From Methanothrix harundinacea (GTDB lineage Archaea > Halobacteriota > Methanosarcinia > Methanotrichales > Methanotrichaceae): 57,915 nt of DNA. The stretch's first letter is position 1, and every line of letters starts with the position of its first letter. The DNA is taken from contig LGFT01000004.1 of NCBI GenBank assembly GCA_001509375.1, positions 1 through 57,915 of the forward strand, written 5' to 3'. The notes below the pieces were generated by a model, which saw only the letters and a list, made by a program, of their open reading frames with translations, had not been told where the DNA came from and made no database searches. Both the position numbers and the translations under genes were made by a program. This document shows, piece by piece, positions 16,874 through 24,070 of this stretch.

Positions 16874-17687
16874 GCTTGTAGGTGTAGCCGGTGAGGAACG
16901 TTCCCCGCTCGGAATAGGTCCGTCCTCCGGAAGATATCTCCAGGATATGATACTGGTTTCCGGCGACGTTCAGGCTATAGGTTCCGTCCAAGGGGTCACC
17001 ACCCTGGCCGTCGCCACCGACGTAAGATCCGTCGACGAAGACGCTGTAGCCCCGAAGCCAGCTTGAGCTGAAGATCACCCTCGCAGATCCGGTCGAGGGC
17101 CACGGAGCAGGACTTGGTCCAGGCGCCGGTCCCGGTGATGGGGGCCAGCCGCCGCTTGCGACGTCCACTATGACAACGTTGCTCGGTTGGTTGTTGACGA
17201 CGAAGATCAAAATGTGTCGCCCAACCTCGTCGGCCTCGAAGATGAGCCTGCTGTAACCCGGATAGAAGGAGTAGGACTTGGGAAGAAGCCTGCCATCCGG
17301 ATATATCTCGTAGAAGTCGGCCCTTCCGCCGCTGGAGGAGTAGGCTAGGAGAGATAGGTATGCCCCCAAGGGGCAGACAACTCGCTGAGCCCAGCTCGAT
17401 GATCCCATGATCCAAAGGGAGTTTCCCCCCATGTACGTCGACTGGTAGGATGCATAGGACGTGGACCGATCTGCTAAACGGATCGATGACGGCTCCCGTC
17501 CGGCCGGGTTGTAGCTCTCAACGACGCCGCTAGCTGCCGGAGCCTCCATCGCGAAGAAGTCGGTGAACTCCGCCGCATCCTCAGAGCCGTATTCAAAATC
17601 TTCAGGGGGGTTGATGGAACACACCATCGGAATCCCGGCGACGAGGACGAACAACAGTAGACAGGCAGTCAATCCAACGGGTCTCAT
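16863..17687 (-). CDS. Secreted surface-domain plus PEGA-like protein (copy A)
   Basis: 274 residues from ATG 17687 (GAGGTG upstream). A signal peptide is followed by an acidic stretch and one copy of the surface domain also found at 10718 and 37121: NSLWIMGSSSWAQ, GAYLSLLAYSSSGG, ADFYEIYPDG, FYPGYSRLIFEAD, GRHILIFVVNNQPSNVVIVDV. A Pro/Gly/Ser hinge leads to a PEGA-like C-terminal domain (GYSVFVDGSYVGGDG ... YHILEISSGGRTY). PEGA domains are small surface beta-sandwiches. About 70% of the layout is shared with 37121..38080, so these are paralogues. Molecular role unknown; probably envelope-exposed. Confidence 0.78.
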   Translation of the reverse strand: MRPVGLTACLLLFVLVAGIPMVCSINPPEDFEYGSEDAAEFTDFFAMEAPAASGVVESYNPAGREPSSIRLADRSTSYASYQSTYMGGNSLWIMGSSSWAQRVVCPLGAYLSLLAYSSSGGRADFYEIYPDGRLLPKSYSFYPGYSRLIFEADEVGRHILIFVVNNQPSNVVIVDVASGGWPPSPGPAPGPSPAPWPSTGSARVIFSSSWLRGYSVFVDGSYVGGDGQGGDPLDGTYSLNVAGNQYHILEISSGGRTYSERGTFLTGYTYKLNL

Positions 17688-17714
17688 GGATAACACCTCT
17701 TTAGTTTATGTCTC

Positions 17715-17734
17715 TGATGGTACAAAAATTTTGG
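17715..17734 (-). promoter_or_regulatory. Upstream element shared with the paralogue at 38 kb (copy A)
   Basis: The plus-strand text TGATGGTACAAAAATTTTGG lies 28-47 bp upstream of the start at 17687. The same block, with one extra base, precedes the paralogous gene at 38080. The AT-rich half is at a suitable distance to serve as or include the TATA region; TGATGGTAC could be an operator. Confidence 0.55.
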
Positions 17735-17737
17735 CAC

Positions 17738-17782
17738 GGACTGGCGAGTTTGGCTGATCGGCACGCCTTCTGCCGCCAGTCC
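17738..17782. repeat. Perfect 9-bp inverted repeat between divergent genes
   Basis: GGACTGGCG (17738-17746) and CGCCAGTCC (17774-17782) are exact reverse complements 27 bases apart. The pair sits between the leftward secreted-protein gene and the rightward YjbQ gene. It could be an operator or an RNA hairpin. Confidence 0.5.
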
Positions 17783-17879
17783 CCCCCTTTTCGCTAAGTT
17801 CCGACTATCCTCTGAAAAGTTTGATCAAGGGTGAATTCTAAAATATGTTGCGAATCACAGATCGCGTCTTCAAATTGAG

Positions 17880-18305
17880 GTGCTCCCCTTGATAGTTACA
17901 GAACACGTCGACTTTCAGACAAATGGAAACGCCGAGATGAAGGACCTGACCGCAAAGGTGGCAGCAGCTGTCGAGAGGTCGGAGCTTCGAGCGGGAGTTG
18001 CCGTCGTATTCGTCTCCGGCGCCACCGGAGCCGTCACCACCATCGAGTACGAGCCGGGGCTCGCGGAGGATATGTTGGGTGCGCTGGAGAGGATAGCTCC
18101 CCGGGAGATCGAGTACGCCCACAACCGGCGGTGGGGCGACGGAAATGGCCACTCCCACATCCGGGCTTCGGTGATCGGTCCGAGCCTCACTGTGCCTTTC
18201 TCCGACGGAAAGCTAATGCTGGGCACCTGGCAGCAGATAGTCTTCCTCGACATGGATAATATGCCTCGGTATCGGAGGATCGTCGTCCAGATCATGGGCG
18301 AATGA
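17880..18305 (+). CDS. YjbQ/UPF0047 family protein
   Basis: 141 residues from GTG 17880. The family core is complete: GVAVVFVSGATGAVTTIEYEP, then NRRWGDGNGHSHIRASVIGP, then LGTWQQIVFLDMDNMPRYRRIVVQIMG, with the metal-binding His residues. Family members form small trimers; some show weak thiamine-phosphate synthase activity, but the physiological role is not established. Single gene, divergent from the secreted-protein gene. Confidence 0.88.
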   Translation: MLPLIVTEHVDFQTNGNAEMKDLTAKVAAAVERSELRAGVAVVFVSGATGAVTTIEYEPGLAEDMLGALERIAPREIEYAHNRRWGDGNGHSHIRASVIGPSLTVPFSDGKLMLGTWQQIVFLDMDNMPRYRRIVVQIMGE

Positions 18306-18355
18306 AATCGTCGGCGAGCTGAAACTCACCAGATCTCGATAAGGGACGAGGCGCT

Positions 18356-19294
18356 TCACCCGCTGAAGGCCAGCAAGGCTACGAGGATCGTGAACCTGAC
18401 GAGAATGCTCATCCCCGTCGAGAAGACGACTATCCCCACTCCCAGGCGCGGGCCGAAGAGCCCTACATAGCGGGGAAGAAGGCTTCTTATGGCGAAGAAG
18501 GGAAGCATGAACATGCTTCCCAGCATCAGGACGATCATCGCCTGGACTGGTGTGATTCCGTTGCTCGCGATCATAGGGCCGAGGAGGGATATCCCCACGA
18601 TGGGGCTTGCGACATAGGTGGTCAAGGGGACTATGGTCTCTGGCGGAATGCCGAAGATCTCCGCCAGGGGCAGGACGCTGAAGGCCTCGAAGGCCCCCCG
18701 ATCCCTGAGGGCGAAGACGGCCGTCGTCATGGTGATGTAGATGGCCGCGATCTTGAAGAAGAGCCTCCTCTCCCGCCGGAAAGATCGGATCAAAGCTTCC
18801 CAGAGGGAGACCTTCTCCTGGCGGCTGGCTTCTGGTACCCGACAGGCCCCCTCTCCAAGAAAGAGCCTGCTAAGAATCACCACCACCGAGATCTTGACGA
18901 GAGCCGTGATTATGAAGACGAGGGCGTAAAATCCTCCCACCACCAGACCCAGGGCCGGAAGAACGATCGGGATCTGGTAGGTGAACAGCTCCCTGAAGTA
19001 GACGGGTATGCTGTTCATGACGGCGCATAGGATCACCTCCTTCTCTTCGAGACATCCCTCGTCCCTAAACCTCGCCACCATGCCGTTGGCCGCCACCGCA
19101 GACCCCAGAGATACGACGAAGGCCGAGGCGCAGGCGTCGGGGAGCCTCGTGAAGGAGATGATCGGCCTTGCTATCCGGGCGAGCCCCTGCATCAGCCCCA
19201 TCTCCGTCAGGACGCCGGCGCCGAAGAGGCCGATGCCTATCATCGCCAGTATCGGAGCTGCAAACTCCAACACCCTGAGGAAGAGGTCCATCAT
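18356..19294 (-). CDS. Gate/nucleoside-recognition-domain membrane protein
   Basis: 312 residues with about eight hydrophobic segments in two related halves. LARIARPIISFTRLPDACASAFVVSLGSAVAANGM and the later VASPIVGISLLGPMIASNGI are the paired re-entrant Gate motifs seen in the MJ0871/MJ0880-like archaeal family. A cytoplasmic loop (RQEKVSLWEALIRSFRRERR) separates the halves. The family is related to concentrative nucleoside transporters and FeoB cores; the substrate is not known. Confidence 0.75.
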   Translation of the reverse strand: MMDLFLRVLEFAAPILAMIGIGLFGAGVLTEMGLMQGLARIARPIISFTRLPDACASAFVVSLGSAVAANGMVARFRDEGCLEEKEVILCAVMNSIPVYFRELFTYQIPIVLPALGLVVGGFYALVFIITALVKISVVVILSRLFLGEGACRVPEASRQEKVSLWEALIRSFRRERRLFFKIAAIYITMTTAVFALRDRGAFEAFSVLPLAEIFGIPPETIVPLTTYVASPIVGISLLGPMIASNGITPVQAMIVLMLGSMFMLPFFAIRSLLPRYVGLFGPRLGVGIVVFSTGMSILVRFTILVALLAFSG

Positions 19295-19433
19295 AGGGAG
19301 AAGGTTCTTCTTGCCGGTAGATCAAACTATTCCAGGACGGGGGCCAGCTCGGTCTATATTTTTGTCCTGGATTTCTTTTTCTCGGAGTTGAACAACATCT
19401 TTCATCCTGAAAATTGAGCGTTTCCTTTTAGCA

Positions 19434-19444
19434 ATATTTATATG
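19434..19444 (+). promoter_or_regulatory. TATA box for the first tri-repeat gene
   Basis: ATATTTATATG about 67 bp before ATG 19511, giving a predicted leader of around 40-45 bases. Confidence 0.45.
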
Positions 19445-19510
19445 TGATATCGGAGAAAGATAGGTACCAAATAGAGGGGAGTAAAAGCAACTGATGTGGG
19501 GTGACTCATA

Positions 19511-20212
19511 ATGAGAATTCTTCCTTTCAGCAGGATCGCACTATCGATGCTGGTTTTGACCCTGATGGCCTCCTCGGTCTCCTGGGCCCAAGACGAGATG
19601 CAGTATGGATCAAAGGTGAGATGGAACGATGTAGACGAGGGTGGGCCTCTCAGTCCTTTTTATATGGGTCCAGAGTTCGCCTTCTGGGATGGGGGCATTC
19701 GGGGGGTCTTCGATCCTGAGGATCCAGTCTACATAAACATAGATCCCACCGACGATGAGGTCAGCGAGAACGACGTTCGCCTGACCATTTTTGGCGATCT
19801 TCCTGCAGGGTCTCAGGTGGCCAAGGCAGATAACGACGTAGGACAGCCGTTGACGAAGTTCGGAACGGGCACCACTCCAAGGGCAGAGCTGAGGTTCCTG
19901 GACGTGAACGGTGATAGGGCTTACAGCCTAAATGACCCGATTTATCTGAATGTAGTTCCAGGGAAGATAAATTCCGGCGACGTCAGGATCACAAATTATC
20001 AGGGTTATCCTGCGGGAAGCAGAGTGGCGGATTCGGATCTCGATAACGGCCTTCCGACCTCAACCCTTCCGGGAATGCTGAGCTTCTTCAACACCAACGG
20101 AAACATCAACAACGGAGGATACGCCATCTACGATCGAGGGGACATCGTCTACATGGATACCCAGTATCCCTTCTACATGGTGACTATAAACGATGTCAGG
20201 ATGTCCATCTGA
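19511..20212 (+). CDS. Secreted three-repeat protein, paralogue 1
   Basis: 233 residues: a signal peptide (cleavage near SVSWAQ, residue 27) and then three repeats of about 65 residues, starting at YGSKV, AGSQV and AGSRV. Each runs through an Asp-rich segment (for example KADNDVGQPL), a variable core, a loop such as FLDVNGDRAYSLNDPIYLN and a closing D-V-R-(L/I/M). The loop looks like an EF-hand/dockerin-type calcium site (D-x-N-G-D), but the family is not one I can name. No anchor is visible, so it is probably released or held by partners. It is first of three tandem paralogues, with its own promoter. Confidence 0.7.
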   Translation: MRILPFSRIALSMLVLTLMASSVSWAQDEMQYGSKVRWNDVDEGGPLSPFYMGPEFAFWDGGIRGVFDPEDPVYINIDPTDDEVSENDVRLTIFGDLPAGSQVAKADNDVGQPLTKFGTGTTPRAELRFLDVNGDRAYSLNDPIYLNVVPGKINSGDVRITNYQGYPAGSRVADSDLDNGLPTSTLPGMLSFFNTNGNINNGGYAIYDRGDIVYMDTQYPFYMVTINDVRMSI

Positions 20213-20423
20213 ACTTCCATCGACCCCTCGTCTTCCCCTTCTTAGGAGGGCGAGGGAGTTGGGGACAATGGTTTTTCTTGGATCTAGACCCTTTTATGGC
20301 CCGGTGTCAACGATTTAGACGCGCCCGTTTTCCTTTTTGAGGGCTAGATCGAAATTTTTCTCCGATTAAAATCGCCATCAATATCATAGATCCCCTATAT
20401 CTCTCTGAATCCCCAAAAAAGTA

Positions 20424-20432
20424 CTTATAAGA
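20424..20432 (+). promoter_or_regulatory. TATA box for the second tri-repeat gene
   Basis: CTTATAAGA lies about 38-46 bp before TTG 20470, in an AT-rich leader; CTATAAGAAGGGGGG follows closer in and supplies the ribosome site. Confidence 0.5.
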
Positions 20433-20469
20433 TTACGATAGACTGTAACCTATAAGAAGGGGGGTTAAT

Positions 20470-21216
20470 TTGAAGGGATTAACGAAAGTCTGTATGCTGA
20501 CCGGACTGGTTTTAGCCCTTAGCTTGAATGGTGCTTTGGGACAGTTCGGGTCCAAAGTGATGACAGGAGACGCCGACGTCGGTCGTTTTATCGAGGATTT
20601 CCCAGCGCCTTTGAATCCGTCTCTCGGTTACTGGGATACAGGAGCAAATCCTGGAATCTATGACTCTGGCGACACCATTTATCTGGACATTTTGGGAAAT
20701 GGCATCATCGACGCCAATGATATAAGGCTTACCGATTATTATGGATATCCTGCGGGTTCAAAGGTGATATCCTCAGATAACGACATTAATAAGCCTCTGG
20801 TCGCTCTGCCGGGTCAGGCGGCTGGCATTTACTATGCAGACCTCTACGGCAGCCAGGGTTACGACTTCCAGGACCCTGTATACGTTCTGGCGATGACCCC
20901 TGCGGCCCTAGGTGCCAGGACCTCCACCAAAGACGTGCGACTGGGTCCAGTCTGTGGTCTATCTCCTGGGACGAAGGTGCTCGACTACCATCCTGACAAC
21001 GATGGGCCGGCGATTCCCATGATTGTGCCGTTGTCCGCCGGAGGGCCGGTAGCCACCATCAGGTTCTACAACACCAATGGCAACGTGGACGGGAACGGAG
21101 ATCCGATCTACGACTACAGCGACAACGTTTACATAGATGTATCACTTCCCAGCGTTCCGATGGGAGGTTATCCCTTCGGGTTTGTGGTTCCGAACAACAT
21201 CCGACTTTCTGCGTGA
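20470..21216 (+). CDS. Secreted three-repeat protein, paralogue 2
   Basis: 248 residues from TTG 20470, preceded by a GGGGGG ribosome site. The signal peptide ends near ALGQ (residue 25). Three repeats begin FGSKV, AGSKV and PGTKV and end NDIRL, KDVRL and NNIRL. Asp/Asn-rich loops recur, such as YNTNGNVDGNGDPIYDYSD in repeat 3. Same architecture as the neighbours at 19511 and 21254. The next gene starts 37 bp on, so paralogues 2 and 3 are likely one transcript. Confidence 0.7.
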   Translation: MKGLTKVCMLTGLVLALSLNGALGQFGSKVMTGDADVGRFIEDFPAPLNPSLGYWDTGANPGIYDSGDTIYLDILGNGIIDANDIRLTDYYGYPAGSKVISSDNDINKPLVALPGQAAGIYYADLYGSQGYDFQDPVYVLAMTPAALGARTSTKDVRLGPVCGLSPGTKVLDYHPDNDGPAIPMIVPLSAGGPVATIRFYNTNGNVDGNGDPIYDYSDNVYIDVSLPSVPMGGYPFGFVVPNNIRLSA

Positions 21217-21253
21217 TGAGGATTCAACGATCTCAAGATATCTGGAGGATAAC

Positions 21254-22027
21254 ATGACGAATTTGATGAGGGCCTGCGCTCTTGCGGCCCTGGTCTTCTT
21301 TCTCTGCATCGGTGGGACAAGCGGCCAGTTCGGGTACAGGATAACCAACTCTAGTCCAGAGAACGGGATGATCGTCGAGGACTTCGCATCTGCTGGCTCG
21401 GTGACTCAGACACCGGTACAGATGGGGTACTCGGTTGGGGGTGACGATACGGTGTATTTGCACATCGGAGAGGTCGCCATGACCGGCTCGAAGGTAGGGA
21501 TCAACGACATAAGGCTGACAATTTCTCCTTTCGGCCCACCTGGCTCAAAGGTAGGGGTTGTGGATGGAGATCGTGAGAACGATCTGAGGCGGTTTTCGTC
21601 GGGTCTGCCGCGAATTGTCTTCTTGGATGACGGCACCATTATAGGGCAGTTCGATCTGGACGATCCGGTTTACATCAAGGTCGTAACCCCGTTCGATAAG
21701 ATCGGGCCTGGAGACGTCAGGTTGGACTCTCCTGTGGACCTGCCGGGCACGAGGGTATTAGACTTCGATCCGGATAACGGTGCTTCTTGTTCTGTCCTGC
21801 ATTCCGGTCCCAGCTTCAACCTGTGGCTGCCGGGGGCGAGAGGTGTGGTCAGGTTCTACAACGCCAACGGAAACCTCTACGCCAATCCAGGTGCTCTCTT
21901 CGGCACTTGGCCCAGCCCGCCAATTTACGATGCACCTGACGTGGTTTATTTCGACGTATCGAGCCCCACAGCATATCCACGGAACTTCGGCTATCTTACG
22001 CCCAACGCCATACGCATGAGCAATTAG
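21254..22027 (+). CDS. Secreted three-repeat protein, paralogue 3
   Basis: 257 residues from ATG 21254, with GGAGG seven bases upstream. The signal peptide ends near TSGQ (residue 25). Repeats begin FGYRI (most diverged), PGSKV and PGTRV and end NDIRL, GDVRL and NAIRM. Repeat 2 has LDDGTIIGQFDLDDPVYIK, again a possible metal loop. Repeat 3 carries an inserted loop (YANPGALFGTWPSPP). A hairpin terminator follows directly. Function unknown; tandem duplication is evident. Confidence 0.7.
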   Translation: MTNLMRACALAALVFFLCIGGTSGQFGYRITNSSPENGMIVEDFASAGSVTQTPVQMGYSVGGDDTVYLHIGEVAMTGSKVGINDIRLTISPFGPPGSKVGVVDGDRENDLRRFSSGLPRIVFLDDGTIIGQFDLDDPVYIKVVTPFDKIGPGDVRLDSPVDLPGTRVLDFDPDNGASCSVLHSGPSFNLWLPGARGVVRFYNANGNLYANPGALFGTWPSPPIYDAPDVVYFDVSSPTAYPRNFGYLTPNAIRMSN

Positions 22028-22050
22028 AGCGCCGATGGGCGCTTTTTCTT
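22028..22050 (+). terminator. Intrinsic-type terminator after the tri-repeat cluster
   Basis: AGCGCC (22028-22033), loop GATG, GGCGCT (22038-22043), then TTTTTCTT. It starts one base after the stop codon of paralogue 3. Confidence 0.65.
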
Positions 22051-22131
22051 CTATTTTTGCTATGGAATTATTTTTCGCTCGCATCAGTCTCTCGATCGAT
22101 TAAAATACTCCCGGCCCCAACCAACTTATCG

Positions 22132-22764
22132 ATGCGACTTTTGGGCGCCGACGAGGCGGGAAAGGGTCCCGTGATCGGCTCGATGTTCGTGGCTGGCGTG
22201 GTCATCGAAGAGGACCAGCTATTCGACCTGGCGGCCCTGGGGGTGAAGGACTCCAAGCTCCTCGCGCCTGCAAGGAGGGAATATCTCGCCTCCAAGATCG
22301 AGAAGCTCGTCCTAGATCGCTACGTCCTGGAGGTGAGGCCGGAAGTGATCGATGAGCTTCGTCAGCTGATGACGATGAACGAGATTATGGTCAGAAGCTT
22401 CTCCAAGGTGGTGGAGAAGCTCTCGGCGGACAGAGCGATCCTGGACGCCGCCGACGTCAACCCAGGTCGGTTCGCCCGGAGGGTGAAAGAGGTGAGCGGG
22501 ACTGAGATGGATGTCGTCGCCGAGCACCGGGCCGATAAAAATCACTTGGTGGTGGCTGCGGCTTCGATCCTCGCCAAGGTTGAGAGGGACAGGTCTGTGA
22601 GGGAGATTGAGAAGTCTCTGGGCCTCAAGATCGGGAGCGGCTACTCCTCAGACCCGGCCACTGTCCTGTTCCTTGAAAATTGGGTGGAAGAGAACGGCGA
22701 CCTCCCCCCCTTTGCGAGGCGGAGCTGGAAGACCGCTGAACGGTTAAAAGCTAGGTTTATATAG
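22132..22764 (+). CDS. rnhB: Ribonuclease HII
   Basis: 210 residues. The N-terminal GADEAGKGPVIGSMFVAGV carries the first catalytic Asp-Glu pair, LGVKDSKLL follows, then ILDAADVN, and EHRADKNHLVVAAASILAKVERD with later catalytic acids and the KSLGLKIGSGYSSDP loop. This is the archaeal type 2 RNase H, which removes RNA primers and single ribonucleotides from DNA. ATG 22132 is chosen because the family starts a few residues before the DEAGKG motif. Confidence 0.95.
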   Translation: MRLLGADEAGKGPVIGSMFVAGVVIEEDQLFDLAALGVKDSKLLAPARREYLASKIEKLVLDRYVLEVRPEVIDELRQLMTMNEIMVRSFSKVVEKLSADRAILDAADVNPGRFARRVKEVSGTEMDVVAEHRADKNHLVVAAASILAKVERDRSVREIEKSLGLKIGSGYSSDPATVLFLENWVEENGDLPPFARRSWKTAERLKARFI

Positions 22765-22797
22765 ACTTCCTGTGTTTGTAGAAATGAGGGATAAAAT

Positions 22798-23937
22798 TTG
22801 GATATCGAGGACACACTGCTCATGATTCCAGGGCCGGTAAAGGTGCCCCAAAGGGTACTCCGGGCCATGTCGAAGCCCATGATCAGCCACCGGAGCGCCG
22901 ATTTCGAGACGATCTACGAGGACTGCAGATCACGCCTCAAAGAACTCTTCGATACGAAGAACGATGCCGTGGTCCTGAGCGGTAGCGGAACCGCTGGCAT
23001 GGAGGCGGCCGTAGGCGGAATCATCGGAAAAGAAGATAAGATCGTCACCGTCACCAATGGCAAGTTCGGCGAGAGGTTCACCGAGCTGGGCGACCGGTAT
23101 GGCACTTCTGTCCCTCTGGACTTCGTCTGGGGCACGCCCTTCGACCTGGGCCGCATTGAGGCCGCTCTTGAAGATGGGGCAAGGGCCATAGCCATGGTCC
23201 ACAACGAGACCTCCGTTGGGATCGTCAACCCTGCAAAAGAAGTCGGAAAGCTCGCCCGCAAATACGACGCCATATTCATCGTCGACGGCATATCCTCCGT
23301 TGGAGGAAACGAGTTTTTCACCGACGAGTGGGGCATCGACATCGCCATCACCGGATCTCAGAAGTGTCTAGCAGTTCCCCCGGGCCTTGCCATGGTGACC
23401 GTGAGCAAGAAGGCCGAAGAGTTGCTGGAGGACGGAAAGGGCGGCTACTACACTGACCTCAAGGCCCACCTCGATAAGGCGAAGAAGAACCAGACGCCTT
23501 ACACGCCAGCCGTCTCCCTCTTCTATGCCCTCCAGGAGGCGCTCTCCATCGCCGCAGAGGAGGGCTTTTCCGAGAGGCGGGCTCGGATGGCGAGGCTGGC
23601 CAAAGGGGTGAGAGAGGCAGCATTGGCCCTCGATATCGAGCTATTCCCTCAGGTGAACGAGCACTCCACCTACTCCAACACCGTCACCGCCATGAAGATG
23701 CCAAACGGCATCACTGATGGCCAACTTCGCGGAGGGATGCGAAAACGCGGCGTCGTCGTATCCGGCGGCCAGTCGGGCCTCAAGGGAAAGATATTCAGGA
23801 TAGGAACCATGGGCGCCTGCACCGAAGCCGACGTTCTCAGGACCATCCAGACTCTGGAGCTGGTATTGGAGAAGGAGGGCTTGATAACCTCTCTTGGAGC
23901 CGGCCTCGAGGCTGCGAGCAAGGCGATCGACGCGTAA
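22798..23937 (+). CDS. Class V aminotransferase (alanine-glyoxylate / serine-pyruvate type)
   Basis: 379 residues. It begins LLMIPGPVKVPQRVLRAMSKPMISHRS, the usual opening of this group, has GSGTAGMEAAV for cofactor phosphate, HNETSVGIVNP, FIVDGISSVGGN with the PLP-binding Asp, and the Schiff-base Lys in ITGSQKCLAVPPGLA. Substrates in methanogens may be alanine/glyoxylate, serine/pyruvate or phosphoserine-like compounds and cannot be fixed here. The start is TTG 22798, with GAGGG upstream, 33 bp after rnhB. A TTTATATAG at about 22756-22764 may be its TATA box. Confidence 0.85.
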   Translation: MDIEDTLLMIPGPVKVPQRVLRAMSKPMISHRSADFETIYEDCRSRLKELFDTKNDAVVLSGSGTAGMEAAVGGIIGKEDKIVTVTNGKFGERFTELGDRYGTSVPLDFVWGTPFDLGRIEAALEDGARAIAMVHNETSVGIVNPAKEVGKLARKYDAIFIVDGISSVGGNEFFTDEWGIDIAITGSQKCLAVPPGLAMVTVSKKAEELLEDGKGGYYTDLKAHLDKAKKNQTPYTPAVSLFYALQEALSIAAEEGFSERRARMARLAKGVREAALALDIELFPQVNEHSTYSNTVTAMKMPNGITDGQLRGGMRKRGVVVSGGQSGLKGKIFRIGTMGACTEADVLRTIQTLELVLEKEGLITSLGAGLEAASKAIDA

Positions 23938-24070
23938 GGACCGCGTCAACATTTTTCTTTTGGCGGCTATCTCTACATTGGGTTATCCGTTAACATTTAA
24001 TAGAGACATATCTTATAGCTCTCGGGGGTACTTTGAGGATAATCCCATAAATCGGGCGGGTTGATAAAGC

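Noticed and set aside
19511-22027. Tri-repeat cluster read as dockerins or a cohesin system
   Set aside because: The loops resemble calcium sites but the unit length (about 65) and the D-(V/I)-R end do not fit the dockerin pair, and no cohesin is nearby.
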